Origin: an uncultured Collinsella sp.
GTDB lineage: Bacteria > Actinomycetota > Coriobacteriia > Coriobacteriales > Coriobacteriaceae
DNA length: 24,012 nt
Reading direction: 5' to 3'
NCBI GenBank assembly: GCA_900551205.1
Contig: URUW01000005.1
Coordinates: 1 to 24,012, forward strand
A model generated the notes under the pieces. That model saw only the letters and a program-made list of their open reading frames with translations, searched no databases and was not told where the DNA came from. A program made the translations under genes and the position numbers. Shown here piece by piece: positions 1 through 6,780 of the stretch (positions within the stretch are counted from its first letter, which is position 1; every line of letters starts with the position of its first letter).

Positions 1-58
1 CAATCCTTGCGGCGAGAGATTTTAAGTCTCCTGCGTATGCCAATTCCGCCACGCCCCC
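1..58 (-). tRNA. tRNA-Leu (anticodon UAA), 3' part outside the window
   Basis: Read on the minus strand, the sequence from 58 downwards gives a 7-nt acceptor arm GGGGGCG, then U8-G9, a D-arm containing GGAATTGGCA, and an anticodon stem GGAGA/TCTCT around the loop CTTAAAA. The anticodon TAA lies at 24-22. The next bases (CGCCGCAAGG) begin a long variable arm, as expected of a class II tRNA-Leu. The T-arm and the acceptor 3' strand lie beyond position 1. The gene starts about 31 nt downstream of the stop of the protein gene at 90-713 on the same strand, so read-through transcription and processing are possible. Confidence 0.93.
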
Positions 59-89
59 GTGAGACTAGAAGTCTAGCACAAGCCGCCCG

Positions 90-713
90 TTACGCGTTGA
101 CAGCCATCGAGTGCTGGCCCGACTTTTCCAAGTACTCGGCAAACTTGGCCTCGTCGCCCTTGTTCTTGTACTGCAGGGCCAGCAGGTATTCCAGGCGGCA
201 GCTCTTGACCTTGTCGTCACCGGCCTCTTCGAGCATGCGCTCCAGCTCGGGAATGTCGTTGTGGCGCTTGAGGATCATCGTGTCGTACATCAGCTGGCAT
301 TCGTGTGTGACTGCCTCGGCCTGACCGCCCTCAAAGCCCTTGATCTCGTGCAGCAACTCCTTGGACTTTTTGCGGTCCTCCTGGCCAACGTAGTAGTTAA
401 AGGCTTTGATCACCAGGTCGACGCGCTGCATCTTGGGCAGGTTGAGTCCCAGCAACAGGTCGAACATCTCGTTGGCGTGTTCGTGGTCCTCGCGCAACAG
501 ATAGGAGTTCAGGCGCAGGTAGTCGCGGTTGTAGCGCGGGTACAGCATGCTGGTGAGTTTGCCGTCGAGCAAACGATCGAACTCGTCCCACTGTTTGGCA
601 GCCATCAACTGCTGCAGGCGCTTAAACGTGGTGCGTTTTTTGATGCTAAAGAACACCGACACGGCGATACAGATGATAACGACGGCGGTCCAGAGTGTGC
701 GGGAATCGGGCAT
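90..713 (-). CDS. Membrane-anchored helical-repeat (TPR-like) protein of unknown function
   Basis: I do not recognise a named family. The 207-residue protein starts with a short polar segment and one hydrophobic helix (about residues 8-25, WTAVVIICIAVSVFF), followed by a basic KKRTTFKR stretch. This suggests an N-terminal anchor with the rest in the cytoplasm. The remainder is wholly helical and charged. Repeating aromatic and leucine spacing (for example QWDEFDRLLDGKL, HANEMFDLLLGLNL, KSKELLHEIKGF, DEAKFAEYLEKSG) resembles degenerate TPR units. No catalytic motif is visible. It has its own upstream promoter candidate (TATAAT at 774-769) and lies directly upstream of the tRNA-Leu gene. A scaffold or adaptor role would fit the fold, but this is only an inference. 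Confidence 0.8.
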   Translation of the reverse strand: MPDSRTLWTAVVIICIAVSVFFSIKKRTTFKRLQQLMAAKQWDEFDRLLDGKLTSMLYPRYNRDYLRLNSYLLREDHEHANEMFDLLLGLNLPKMQRVDLVIKAFNYYVGQEDRKKSKELLHEIKGFEGGQAEAVTHECQLMYDTMILKRHNDIPELERMLEEAGDDKVKSCRLEYLLALQYKNKGDEAKFAEYLEKSGQHSMAVNA

Positions 714-768
714 ATTAGGGTCCTTAGTCGCTCATAAAGCGAGCGGTATGACAACACGTACTGGATGT

Positions 769-774
769 ATTATA
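769..774 (-). promoter_or_regulatory. -10 element for the gene at 90-713
   Basis: On the minus strand a perfect TATAAT lies about 55 nt upstream of the ATG at 713. The expected -35 region 17-18 nt further upstream (around TGCCAG) is a poor match to TTGACA, so only the -10 is called. The 163-nt gap at 714-876 separates divergent genes and holds nothing else that I can identify with confidence, apart from a weak TACACT at 837-842 as a possible -10 for the plus-strand gene. Confidence 0.5.
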
Positions 775-876
775 CGCAGCGCGCAAGCAAACTGGCATAA
801 AAGCTCATCGAGGCCGAGTGCCATCGCTCGCTGCGGTACACTTACCTAAAGTAAACCATGAAGGGAGACATTACCT

Positions 877-1164
877 ATGAAGAAAATCGTTTTGGCTTGC
901 GGTGCTGGCGCTGCTACTTCCACGCTCGTTGCCCAGAAGGTCGCCACCCTGCTCGACGCCAACGGTTACGCCGACAAGTATGAGATCGTGCAGTGCGCCA
1001 TCTCCGAGGCCAAGGACGCTTGCGACGAGGGCGCCGACCTGCTGATCGCCACCACCGTTGCCCCCGAGGGCCTCACCTGCCCGTACGTGAGCGGCGTGCC
1101 CTTCATGACCGGCATGAACCGCGTTGCCGCCGAGAAGGCCGTTCTTGACGTCATGGCTCAGTAG
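877..1164 (+). CDS. PTS sugar transporter subunit IIB, galactitol (GatB-like) family
   Basis: At 95 residues this is the full length of a free-standing galactitol-type IIB protein. It opens with KKIVLACGAGAATSTL. Cys8, directly after the first beta strand, is the expected phosphocysteine that takes phosphate from IIA and passes it to the sugar through IIC. The pattern IVQCAISEA and the later PYVSGVPFMTGMN also match the GatB fold. A Shine-Dalgarno GAAGGGAG precedes the ATG. No IIA or IIC gene is adjacent, so this IIB must work with components encoded elsewhere or have a regulatory role. The VOC gene follows after 11 nt and is probably co-transcribed. Confidence 0.88.
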   Translation: MKKIVLACGAGAATSTLVAQKVATLLDANGYADKYEIVQCAISEAKDACDEGADLLIATTVAPEGLTCPYVSGVPFMTGMNRVAAEKAVLDVMAQ

Positions 1165-1175
1165 GCGCTGCCTGC

Positions 1176-1550
1176 ATGAGTGAGCAGAACGCCAATCCGG
1201 TAGAGCTCTTTGGTATGCGCGTTGCCCATGTGGGCATTAACGCTGCCGACCCGGCAGACGCCTTGGAGATCGCGGAGCTGTTCTCGACGATGATGGGCCT
1301 GCCCGTTATCGAGACCCCGGTTTCGTACTTTAACGATTCGCTGGTCGAGGTTATGAAGCAGAACGGTCGTGGCACCAAGGGCCACATTGGCTTTGCCGTC
1401 AACGACATCGATGCGGCCGAGAAGTGGTTTGCCGAGCGCGGGCTCGAGGTCAACGAGGAGTCGCGCGCGCTGCTGCCCGACGGTAGCACCAAGCTCGTGT
1501 ACTTTAAGCGCGAGTTCGCCGGCTTCGCCGTGCACCTGTGCCGCGAGTAG
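1176..1550 (+). CDS. Stand-alone VOC-fold protein resembling the C-terminal domain of some KDPG aldolases
   Basis: The 124-residue protein has the paired beta-alpha-beta-beta-beta layout of the vicinal oxygen chelate (glyoxalase) superfamily: RVAHVGINAAD at about 15-25, VEVMKQ at 57-62, GHIGFAVNDID at 69-79, and FAGFAVHLCRE at the C-terminus. Candidate metal ligands are His18, Glu58, His70 and His120 or Glu124. The spacing and wording (HVGIN, IEVMK, GHI, GGFAIHL-like ends) recall the VOC domain fused to the C-terminus of 2-dehydro-3-deoxyphosphogluconate aldolases in many Firmicutes. Here it is encoded alone. The 11-nt gap from the PTS IIB gene suggests one transcript and a link to sugar-acid metabolism. 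Substrate and catalysis are unknown. Confidence 0.75.
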   Translation: MSEQNANPVELFGMRVAHVGINAADPADALEIAELFSTMMGLPVIETPVSYFNDSLVEVMKQNGRGTKGHIGFAVNDIDAAEKWFAERGLEVNEESRALLPDGSTKLVYFKREFAGFAVHLCRE

Positions 1551-1574
1551 CGCACGAGCTGCTTTAGTTAGCAA

Positions 1575-1606
1575 AAAGGGATAGGGCCGTATGGCCTTAT
1601 CCCTTT
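1575..1606 (+). terminator. Intrinsic terminator after the IIB-VOC unit
   Basis: A 14-bp stem (AAAGGGATAGGGCC at 1575-1588 with GGCCTTATCCCTTT at 1593-1606, one G-U pair) has a GTAT loop and is followed by TATTTATG. It begins 25 nt after the VOC stop codon. The A-rich left flank means that it could also act on the minus strand. Confidence 0.85.
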
Positions 1607-1644
1607 ATTTATGCCGAGGGATCGACTTTTGCAACGGTCAAAAA

Positions 1645-1833
1645 ACCGAAGTCTAATACTTTTCCGAGAAGTGAACGAGACAAATCAGCCCCCCCCGAAG
1701 CATCGACACTTTAAGGGCATCGTTTCCTGCAGTTTCGATGCTGGAATCCTGCGATTTTGCGGCCGAAAAATGCGGATGCTTCGGGGGTCCGAATATGGTC
1801 GTTCACTTCTCGGGAAAAGTATTAGACCTCGAT
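1645..1833. mobile_element. MITE-like element with near-perfect terminal inverted repeats
   Basis: The left end at 1651-1678 (GTCTAATACTTTTCC, then GAGAAGTGAACGA) reappears in reverse complement at 1799-1826 with one extra C. Weaker pairing extends outwards to about 1645 and 1833. Inside, CCCCCGAAGCATC (about 1691-1703) pairs with GATGCTTCGGGGG (1775-1787). A smaller inner hairpin contains CATCG...CGATG. There is no ORF of interest inside, and the length is about 185 bp. This is the layout of a non-autonomous, transposase-dependent miniature element. No clear target-site duplication is visible. It lies between the terminator at 1606 and the kinase stop codon at 1850, so it forms the 3' flank of the kinase operon. 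Confidence 0.7.
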
Positions 1834-1849
1834 CCACGAGGGGGCATCC

Positions 1850-3145
1850 CTACCGTGGCAGGCGAATCGTAAAGCGGCTGCCGACCCCTTCGACCGAGGT
1901 CACACCGATGACACCGCCATGGCTATCGACGATCCACTTGGCAATGGCAAGCCCCAGACCCGAGCCCTGCGCGCCGGCATCGCGCGCGTTGTCGGCGCGG
2001 TAGAACCGCTCGAACGCGTGAGCTGCGGATTCCTGGTTCATGCCGATACCCTCGTCCTCAACGCTTATGTCGATCGTGCCCATGCCCGCATCCGGCGCTA
2101 CGCCAAACGAGATGGGCGTTCCCGCATCCGAGTACTTGGCGGCATTCTGCACGATCACGCGAAGAGCCTGCTTTACAAGCGCCACATCGACGGACGCATC
2201 GCAGCGCGAGTCGCTGACAAGCGCAGCGTCAAAGGCCAGTCGATACGTGTGCCCGGCATCGATCATCTGTGATTCTTCGCAAACCTCGCCGACCAGTGCA
2301 GCCAGGTTGGTATTCGCGCGCCGCAGCACGGTGCGACCGGCATCGCCGCGTGCCAAAAACAGCAGCTGTTCCACGAGCTCCTGCATATGCTCGCTTTCGG
2401 CTTTGAGCGAGGTGATGGATTCTGCCAGCACGTCCGGGTCGTCTTTGCCCCAGCGGTCGAGCATGTTCACGTAGCCCTGAATCACCGCGATGGGCGTGCG
2501 CAGCTCGTGGCTCGCATCGTTGACAAAGCGCATCTGCTGCAGCTTGGCCTCTTGCATCTGGCGCAGCAGGCGGTTGAGTGCGACCTCGATGCTTGCCAGG
2601 TCGGCGTCGCCGGTGGTGACGCTCGGCGAGTCGACGCTTGCGCGCTCGATGGCCTGTTCCAGCGTTTCCATCTTGCCGCCGGAGAGCTGCATACGGCCGA
2701 GCTCGTCCACGCGCAAGGCAAGGTCGTTGAGCGGCGCCATGGTGCGGCGCACGCGGCGGGCGCCGCCGAGCATGTTGAGCACGCTGATGACCTGCCAACC
2801 CATAACGACAAGGTAGAGAGGCCATAGCGCGACGAGGTCCTGCGCGAGGGGGAAGGTCTTGGTGGTACGCGCAAACTCGACGGTATAGGTGAGCGTTGTC
2901 AGGTCCCAGCCGCGTGCGGGCGTCAGCGACATGCCGTGAACGGTGGCGCCGGGAATCCAGCCTGCGGTAAACGCGCTGTCGGGCAGCGTCTGGTTGTATC
3001 CATAGACGAGGATCGCCGCCGCAATCACCATCAGCAACAGATCGAGCCAGACGTAGCTCATCAAGCGGCGCCACATATAGCCCCAGTTGATGGCGCGGGC
3101 GATGGAGGTGACGCGCTTGGCCTCGGCGTTATGCGCGGCAGACAT
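1850..3145 (-). CDS. Two-component sensor histidine kinase (EnvZ/PhoR-like architecture)
   Basis: The 431-residue membrane kinase probably starts at the ATG at 3145, which overlaps the end of the response regulator gene by 17 nt and follows a GGGGTGGG Shine-Dalgarno. A longer frame to 3226 would bury the regulator's C-terminus. Two membrane helices (about 31-51 and 104-126) flank an extracytoplasmic loop of about 50 residues. A HAMP-like linker follows, then the HisKA box FVNDASHELRTPIAVIQGY with phospho-acceptor His213. The ATPase domain has Asn334 (N box), DEGIGMN at 364-370 and GSGLGLAIA at 394-402. It autophosphorylates and passes phosphate to the regulator encoded just upstream. The signal is not apparent from the short sensor loop. 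Confidence 0.93.
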   Translation of the reverse strand: MSAAHNAEAKRVTSIARAINWGYMWRRLMSYVWLDLLLMVIAAAILVYGYNQTLPDSAFTAGWIPGATVHGMSLTPARGWDLTTLTYTVEFARTTKTFPLAQDLVALWPLYLVVMGWQVISVLNMLGGARRVRRTMAPLNDLALRVDELGRMQLSGGKMETLEQAIERASVDSPSVTTGDADLASIEVALNRLLRQMQEAKLQQMRFVNDASHELRTPIAVIQGYVNMLDRWGKDDPDVLAESITSLKAESEHMQELVEQLLFLARGDAGRTVLRRANTNLAALVGEVCEESQMIDAGHTYRLAFDAALVSDSRCDASVDVALVKQALRVIVQNAAKYSDAGTPISFGVAPDAGMGTIDISVEDEGIGMNQESAAHAFERFYRADNARDAGAQGSGLGLAIAKWIVDSHGGVIGVTSVEGVGSRFTIRLPR

Positions 3146-3914
3146 AGCCCACCCCGCGCACGGTCTGGATGATGCGGGCGCCGCCAGCGTCTTCGATCTT
3201 GGCGCGCAAATGTGCGATGTGCACATCGACGTTGTTGGTATCGCCCACGTAGTCGTAGCCTAGCGCCTCATGCGCGATGCGCTCGCGCGTGAGCACGGTG
3301 CCGGCGTGCGCCATAAGCAGGGCGAGGACGTCGAACTCGCGGGCCGTGAGCGCGATGGGCGAGCCGCCGACCGTGACTTCGCGGCGGTCGGGGTCGAGCG
3401 CAACCGATCCCACGGTGAGTGTGGCAGGGGAGGGCGAGGCAGGGGTCTGGGCCATGTCACTGGCCGGGGGCATCGCGGGGGCCTTCTCGCCCGCGACGCC
3501 CGCCATGCCCGCTCCGGCGCCGACGCCAGCTACGCCCGAAGCCGCCCGCATGGCCTCCGAGCGCTTCAACGCCACGCGGATCCGTGCGAACAGCTCCTCA
3601 ATCGCAAACGGCTTGGTCAGGTAATCGTCGGCGCCGGCATCGAGCCCAGCCACCTTGTCCATCACGGCATCGCGCGCGGTGACCATAATCACCGGCACAT
3701 CCTTGTGCTTGCGGATGCGCCGCAGCACTTCCATACCGTTGAGCTGCGGCAACAGTACGTCGAGCAGAATCAGATCGTAGTCGCGCTCCAGCGCCAGGTC
3801 CACGGCGGTGCGGCCGTCGGCGGCGTGCTCTACCTGGTAACCCTCGTGCTCCAGCTCGAGCGTCACAAAGCGGGCGATTTTCTCCTCGTCCTCTACAATC
3901 AGGATTCGTGCCAT
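3129..3914 (-). CDS. OmpR/PhoB-family response regulator with a long Ala/Gly/Pro linker
   Basis: The receiver domain (about 1-120) has the acidic pocket Glu8-Asp9, phospho-acceptor Asp52, Thr79 and Lys101. The winged-helix DNA-binding domain covers about 165-261, with TAREFDVLALLM, NNVDVHIAHLRAKI and the final VRGVGYVCRA. The two are joined by an unusually long low-complexity linker of about 40 residues (SGVAGVGAGAGMAGVAGEKA and following), where relatives usually have 10-20. The start MARILIVEDEE is the normal family start. The gene lies downstream of the DUF4342 gene (18-nt gap) and overlaps the kinase, so the three are probably one operon. Confidence 0.95.
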   Translation of the reverse strand: MARILIVEDEEKIARFVTLELEHEGYQVEHAADGRTAVDLALERDYDLILLDVLLPQLNGMEVLRRIRKHKDVPVIMVTARDAVMDKVAGLDAGADDYLTKPFAIEELFARIRVALKRSEAMRAASGVAGVGAGAGMAGVAGEKAPAMPPASDMAQTPASPSPATLTVGSVALDPDRREVTVGGSPIALTAREFDVLALLMAHAGTVLTRERIAHEALGYDYVGDTNNVDVHIAHLRAKIEDAGGARIIQTVRGVGYVCRA

Positions 3915-3932
3915 ACGTGCCCCCGTCTGCGA

Positions 3933-4475
3933 TTACTTGTCGTCGTTGAGATTTTGCTTGATGTCGTCTGCGGCGTCGGCGGCGTGATTCATAAGGTTGT
4001 TGATACTGCCGGGCACATCGCCGTCGCTGTCGATGCGGTAGCGCATGCCAAAGAACAGGCCAAGCAGCATCAACCATATCGTGGCGCCCCAGGCAAACAA
4101 GGCGATGATGGGGATCAGGATGGGAATGTTGAGGATGATCGCATCGCGGCGCGTGGCGATAAACTTGGTGTCCAGGCTCAGGCGGAAGAGCTTTTTGAGG
4201 TACTCCCACACGCTGTCCATCTTCTTGGAGAAGTCGGTCTTTTCGCTCGACTTTTCGTAAGCGACCTGCGCGGCGACCATCTCGGCAGAGGGCTCATCGA
4301 CTGGCGCGGACTCGGTGGCGGCATGCGCCGACGTGGTCTGGGTCTTGCCCTGCGACTCGAGCCAAATGATGGCATCCAAAACGTTGCCGTCGGCAGCGTC
4401 GAGCGCGGCCTTGGCATCGGTGTAGCTCACGTTGCACTTGGTGCGGATAGTTTCAACTTTTTCGAGGTCGTCCAT
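3933..4475 (-). CDS. DUF4342 domain (UBA-like) membrane protein
   Basis: Residues 1-42 (VETIRTKCNVSYTDAKAALD followed by AADGNVLDAIIWLE) form the three-helix UBA-like domain found in EF-Ts N-termini and DUF4342 proteins, which usually mediates protein contacts. A charged low-complexity linker follows. One or two hydrophobic helices (about 113-142, IILNIPILIPIIALFAWGATIWLMLLGLFFG) then anchor it in the membrane, and the tail is acidic. Length is 180 residues. An AAAGGAAAGG Shine-Dalgarno precedes the ATG at 4475. As first gene of the operon with the regulator and kinase, it may modulate or be controlled by that pathway. This is inferred only from position. Confidence 0.85.
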   Translation of the reverse strand: MDDLEKVETIRTKCNVSYTDAKAALDAADGNVLDAIIWLESQGKTQTTSAHAATESAPVDEPSAEMVAAQVAYEKSSEKTDFSKKMDSVWEYLKKLFRLSLDTKFIATRRDAIILNIPILIPIIALFAWGATIWLMLLGLFFGMRYRIDSDGDVPGSINNLMNHAADAADDIKQNLNDDK

Positions 4476-4593
4476 GACCTTTCCTTTCGTTCGATGGGCG
4501 CGACGCCGGGCAATTTGCTCGGGCGCGAGCGTTGCGTTCGGCGGCCTGCGTTGCGCGGCGCCGCCCCGCCCTTGGTCGAACTCTATAGTGCAG

Positions 4594-4621
4594 GTTATAG
4601 ATTAAGCGATTCTTGAGCCAA
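4594..4621 (-). promoter_or_regulatory. Candidate promoter of the DUF4342-regulator-kinase operon
   Basis: On the minus strand TTGGCT (4621-4616) and TATAAC (4599-4594) are separated by 16 nt. The -10 lies about 120 nt upstream of the ATG at 4475. A second TATAG-type sequence at about 4583-4588 could be an alternative -10. Confidence 0.45.
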
Positions 4622-4653
4622 GATTAATGTTGGATGAGTTTTTGGATGGCAGT

Positions 4654-4675
4654 GGGAAAAGTATTAGACCTCGAT
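4654..4675. repeat. Second copy of the MITE end sequence
   Basis: Twenty-two bases here, starting GGGAAAAGTATTAGAC, are identical to 1812-1833, the right terminus of the MITE-like element. The identity stops abruptly on both sides (AGT before, AGC after). No left arm is present nearby, so this is a solo end or the remnant of another copy. It sits at the upstream edge of the A/T-richer defence region, 118 nt before the preferred start of the AbiEi-like gene. Confidence 0.7.
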
Positions 4676-4756
4676 AGCGGGAGATGGTGGGCCGGTATCA
4701 AGCCGGCGTCAGAAATGGGATAAGCAAGGCGTATGGATCGCACGGATCAAAAACAC

Positions 4757-4791
4757 GTTGCAAAAGTATGAAAATATCCTGCAATTGCAAC
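4757..4791. promoter_or_regulatory. Inverted repeat at the AbiEi-like gene start (candidate operator)
   Basis: GTTGCAA at 4757-4763 and TTGCAAC at 4785-4791 form a 7-bp inverted repeat with a 21-nt spacer. The right half is part of the palindrome TGCAATTGCA (4780-4789). The right arm ends immediately before the ATG at 4792. The same core occurs twice in the methyltransferase leader (5504-5524). AbiEi-type antitoxins are known to autoregulate through inverted repeats, so this is a plausible operator, though unproven. Confidence 0.4.
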
Positions 4792-5418
4792 ATGAAGTAC
4801 TTTAGCAACATAACGGCGATAAGCGAGCTTTCCGAAAGCGAGGGCGTGTTCACCACGGCCCAGGCGGCTCGCATGGACATCTCTCGAGATGCGCTGGCAC
4901 ACTCATGCCGTGCGGGGCGTCTTGAACGGATATGCCACGGCGCCTACCGGATGTTGGGCACACAGTGCCGAGATACCGACGAGCTCAACGCTTTTTGGAA
5001 GCTCACCAATCCCTCCCTTTGCGCGTGGGAGAGAAAACGCCAGTGGGATGGCATCGCCGTGAGCGGTACGACGGCGGCGAACCTTCAGCAAATCGGCGAT
5101 TTCTTTCTGTCCCCCTACAGGATGACCGCGCCCATGCGCATCAATACGAGAAACGAATCCCTTTCTTTTGTAAAGCGCGAGATTGCGGAGCAGGATATCG
5201 TCTGGCTCGACGGCCTGCCGGTAACCAAACCCGAGCGCACGCTTGTCGATCTTTGCCTCGATTGCGAGGACCCCTCATTAATTATCGATGCCTATAACGA
5301 CGCGCTTGGGCAAGGGCTCGATATGCAGTGGCTGAAAGATCTTGTAGAAGAGAACTCTAAAACCGCCAAACGACGCGAACTAATGAGGCCTTTGCTGATA
5401 GCTCTAGGTTGTGACTGA
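4792..5418 (+). CDS. AbiEi-like winged-helix antitoxin/transcriptional regulator, without a toxin partner
   Basis: The start at 4792 (MKYFSNITAISEL) is preferred because the family begins near such a helix. The upstream 36 codons from 4684 have atypical composition and include the candidate operator. No start has a good Shine-Dalgarno, so the start is uncertain. The protein is about 208 residues. A winged HTH (about 18-54: GVFTTAQAARMDISRDALAH, then RLERICHGAYRML) is followed by the AbiEi C-terminal layout with VTKPERTLVDLCLD at 144-157. In type IV systems AbiEi represses its own operon and neutralises the nucleotidyltransferase AbiEii. No AbiEii follows; a methyltransferase comes next, 186 nt away. 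It may be an orphan or a regulator recruited to the restriction island. Confidence 0.75.
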   Translation: MKYFSNITAISELSESEGVFTTAQAARMDISRDALAHSCRAGRLERICHGAYRMLGTQCRDTDELNAFWKLTNPSLCAWERKRQWDGIAVSGTTAANLQQIGDFFLSPYRMTAPMRINTRNESLSFVKREIAEQDIVWLDGLPVTKPERTLVDLCLDCEDPSLIIDAYNDALGQGLDMQWLKDLVEENSKTAKRRELMRPLLIALGCD

Positions 5419-5503
5419 ATACGCAGGCCTGATGTTGGCTAGTTGCAAGTTGGGGCAATTGTTTGTCCGTGCGGCACGTTAATCTAAGTTACCGTTGAAA
5501 GGC

Positions 5504-5524
5504 GTTGCAACAAAGTGTTGCAAC
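5504..5524. promoter_or_regulatory. Twin GTTGCAAC palindromes in the methyltransferase leader
   Basis: GTTGCAAC, itself a perfect palindrome, occurs at 5504-5511 and 5517-5524, separated by AAAGT. The centres are 13 bp apart. The pair lies about 80 nt upstream of the preferred methyltransferase ATG at 5605, near possible promoter elements (TTGCAA at 5518-5523, TTTAAT about 15 nt later). Methyltransferases of the EcoRII/SsoII type with an N-terminal HTH are known to repress their own promoter through a palindromic operator, and this is the best candidate here. Confidence 0.5.
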
Positions 5525-5604
5525 TGCCATGCATCGCGTTTAATCTTGATAACGCTGTGTCAATTAGCGGACAGTTCGTCCGTAGTTTGTTCCGATTGGA
5601 TAGC

Positions 5605-6780
5605 ATGAAAGACGTTAGGGAAGAGATAACTGCCAAACGCAAGGAGCTCGCGCTGACTCAGAAGGAGTTCGCCGCCGCTCTTGGCATGGGACCTAATGGT
5701 GATAGAACCGTCCGGCGTTGGGAGACTGGCGAGACCAGTCCATCTGCTACGGAGCTCACGTTTATACGCTCCCTAGGTTATCAGGCGCCTTTTGCGCAGG
5801 GTGATCGGGAGGACGCTCCTTTCACTTACATTGACCTATTTGCTGGTATCGGTGGCATTCGTTTGCCGTTCCAAGAACTTGGTGGCAAGTGCGTTTTTTC
5901 TTGCGAGTGGGATAAATATGCACAGAAGACGTACCGCATGAATTACGGTGATCAGCCAGCTGGGGACATTCATGACGTTCGTTCGGACGACATTCCAAAA
6001 TTTAACGTTTTATTGGCGGGATTTCCGTGCCAGCCATTCTCGCTCGCGGGCGTTTCAAAGAAAAAATCGATGGGACGTGCTACTGGCTTTGAAGACAAGA
6101 CGCAGGGGACATTATTTTTCGAAGTAGCTCGTATTATTCGCGACAAAAAACCTGATGCTTTCCTGCTGGAAAACGTTAAAAATCTAACGAGTCACGATCG
6201 CGGCAAGACCTTCAGGATTATTATGCAGACCCTTAAGGACGAGCTTGGTTACGATGTGCACTACAAGGTTCTTGATAGCAAGAATTGGACTTGCCAGCAT
6301 CGTGAGCGCATTTACATTGTTGGCTTTAAGAAAAAAACTAATTTTGATTGGGACCAACTAGAGCTTGGGGGCGGTGGGCACACCGTCGGGGAGATTCTTG
6401 AAGATGCTCCTGATGATCGATACGTTCTTTCCGACAAACTGTGGGCTTATTTGCGTGCATATAAGGAAAAGCATCAGGCGGCAGGCAATGGCTTTGGCTA
6501 TAGCACGGTTGGCCCCAATGACACGACAAGGACGCTTTCAGCACGCTATCACAAGGACGGAAGTGAGATTCTTGTTTCACGTGGCGAGGGGAAGAACCCT
6601 CGCAAGCTGACTCCGCGTGAATGTGCCCGACTTCAAGGGTTCCCCGATCAATTCATTATTCCGGTTTCGGATACGCAGGCATATCATCAATTTGGTAATT
6701 CTGTCACCGTACCGGCTGTGCGAGCAGTGGCCAAGCTGATGATGGGAGCGTATTTCGATGGACTACGGAGTTCTGAGTAG
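5605..6780 (+). CDS. HTH-fused cytosine-C5 DNA methyltransferase, EcoRII/Dcm-like
   Basis: The start at 5605 (MKDVREEITAKRKELALTQK) gives 391 residues and begins exactly at an XRE-type helix-turn-helix (about 1-57). The frame is open to 5515, but those codons do not resemble protein. All C5-methyltransferase motifs are present: I (FTYIDLFAGIGG, 73-84), IV with catalytic Cys142 (GFPCQPFS), VI (ENVKNL, from 189), VIII (QHRER, 231-235), IX (TPRECARLQGFP, 336-347) and X (FGNSV, 363-367). The target-recognition region contains KHQAAGNGFGYS and TRTLSARYHKDGSEIL, close to Dcm and M.EcoRII, so methylation of a CCWGG-like site is likely. Its stop overlaps the endonuclease start by 23 nt. Base composition is more A/T-rich than the flanks, suggesting transfer. 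Confidence 0.93.
   Translation: MKDVREEITAKRKELALTQKEFAAALGMGPNGDRTVRRWETGETSPSATELTFIRSLGYQAPFAQGDREDAPFTYIDLFAGIGGIRLPFQELGGKCVFSCEWDKYAQKTYRMNYGDQPAGDIHDVRSDDIPKFNVLLAGFPCQPFSLAGVSKKKSMGRATGFEDKTQGTLFFEVARIIRDKKPDAFLLENVKNLTSHDRGKTFRIIMQTLKDELGYDVHYKVLDSKNWTCQHRERIYIVGFKKKTNFDWDQLELGGGGHTVGEILEDAPDDRYVLSDKLWAYLRAYKEKHQAAGNGFGYSTVGPNDTTRTLSARYHKDGSEILVSRGEGKNPRKLTPRECARLQGFPDQFIIPVSDTQAYHQFGNSVTVPAVRAVAKLMMGAYFDGLRSSE

Noticed and set aside
3270..4616. 448-codon open frame on the plus strand opposite the regulator and DUF4342 genes
   Set aside because: Antisense to two clearly real genes and rich in His, Gly and Arg without motifs; typical of high-GC genomes.
4684..4791. Upstream extension of the AbiEi-like gene to 4684
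   Set aside because: The additional 36 residues look unlike protein, the ATG at 4684 abuts a GGGAG with no usable spacing, and the stretch contains a candidate operator.
5515..5604. Upstream extension of the methyltransferase gene to 5515
   Set aside because: The HTH domain begins at the ATG at 5605, and the extension overlaps the twin palindromes and probable promoter.
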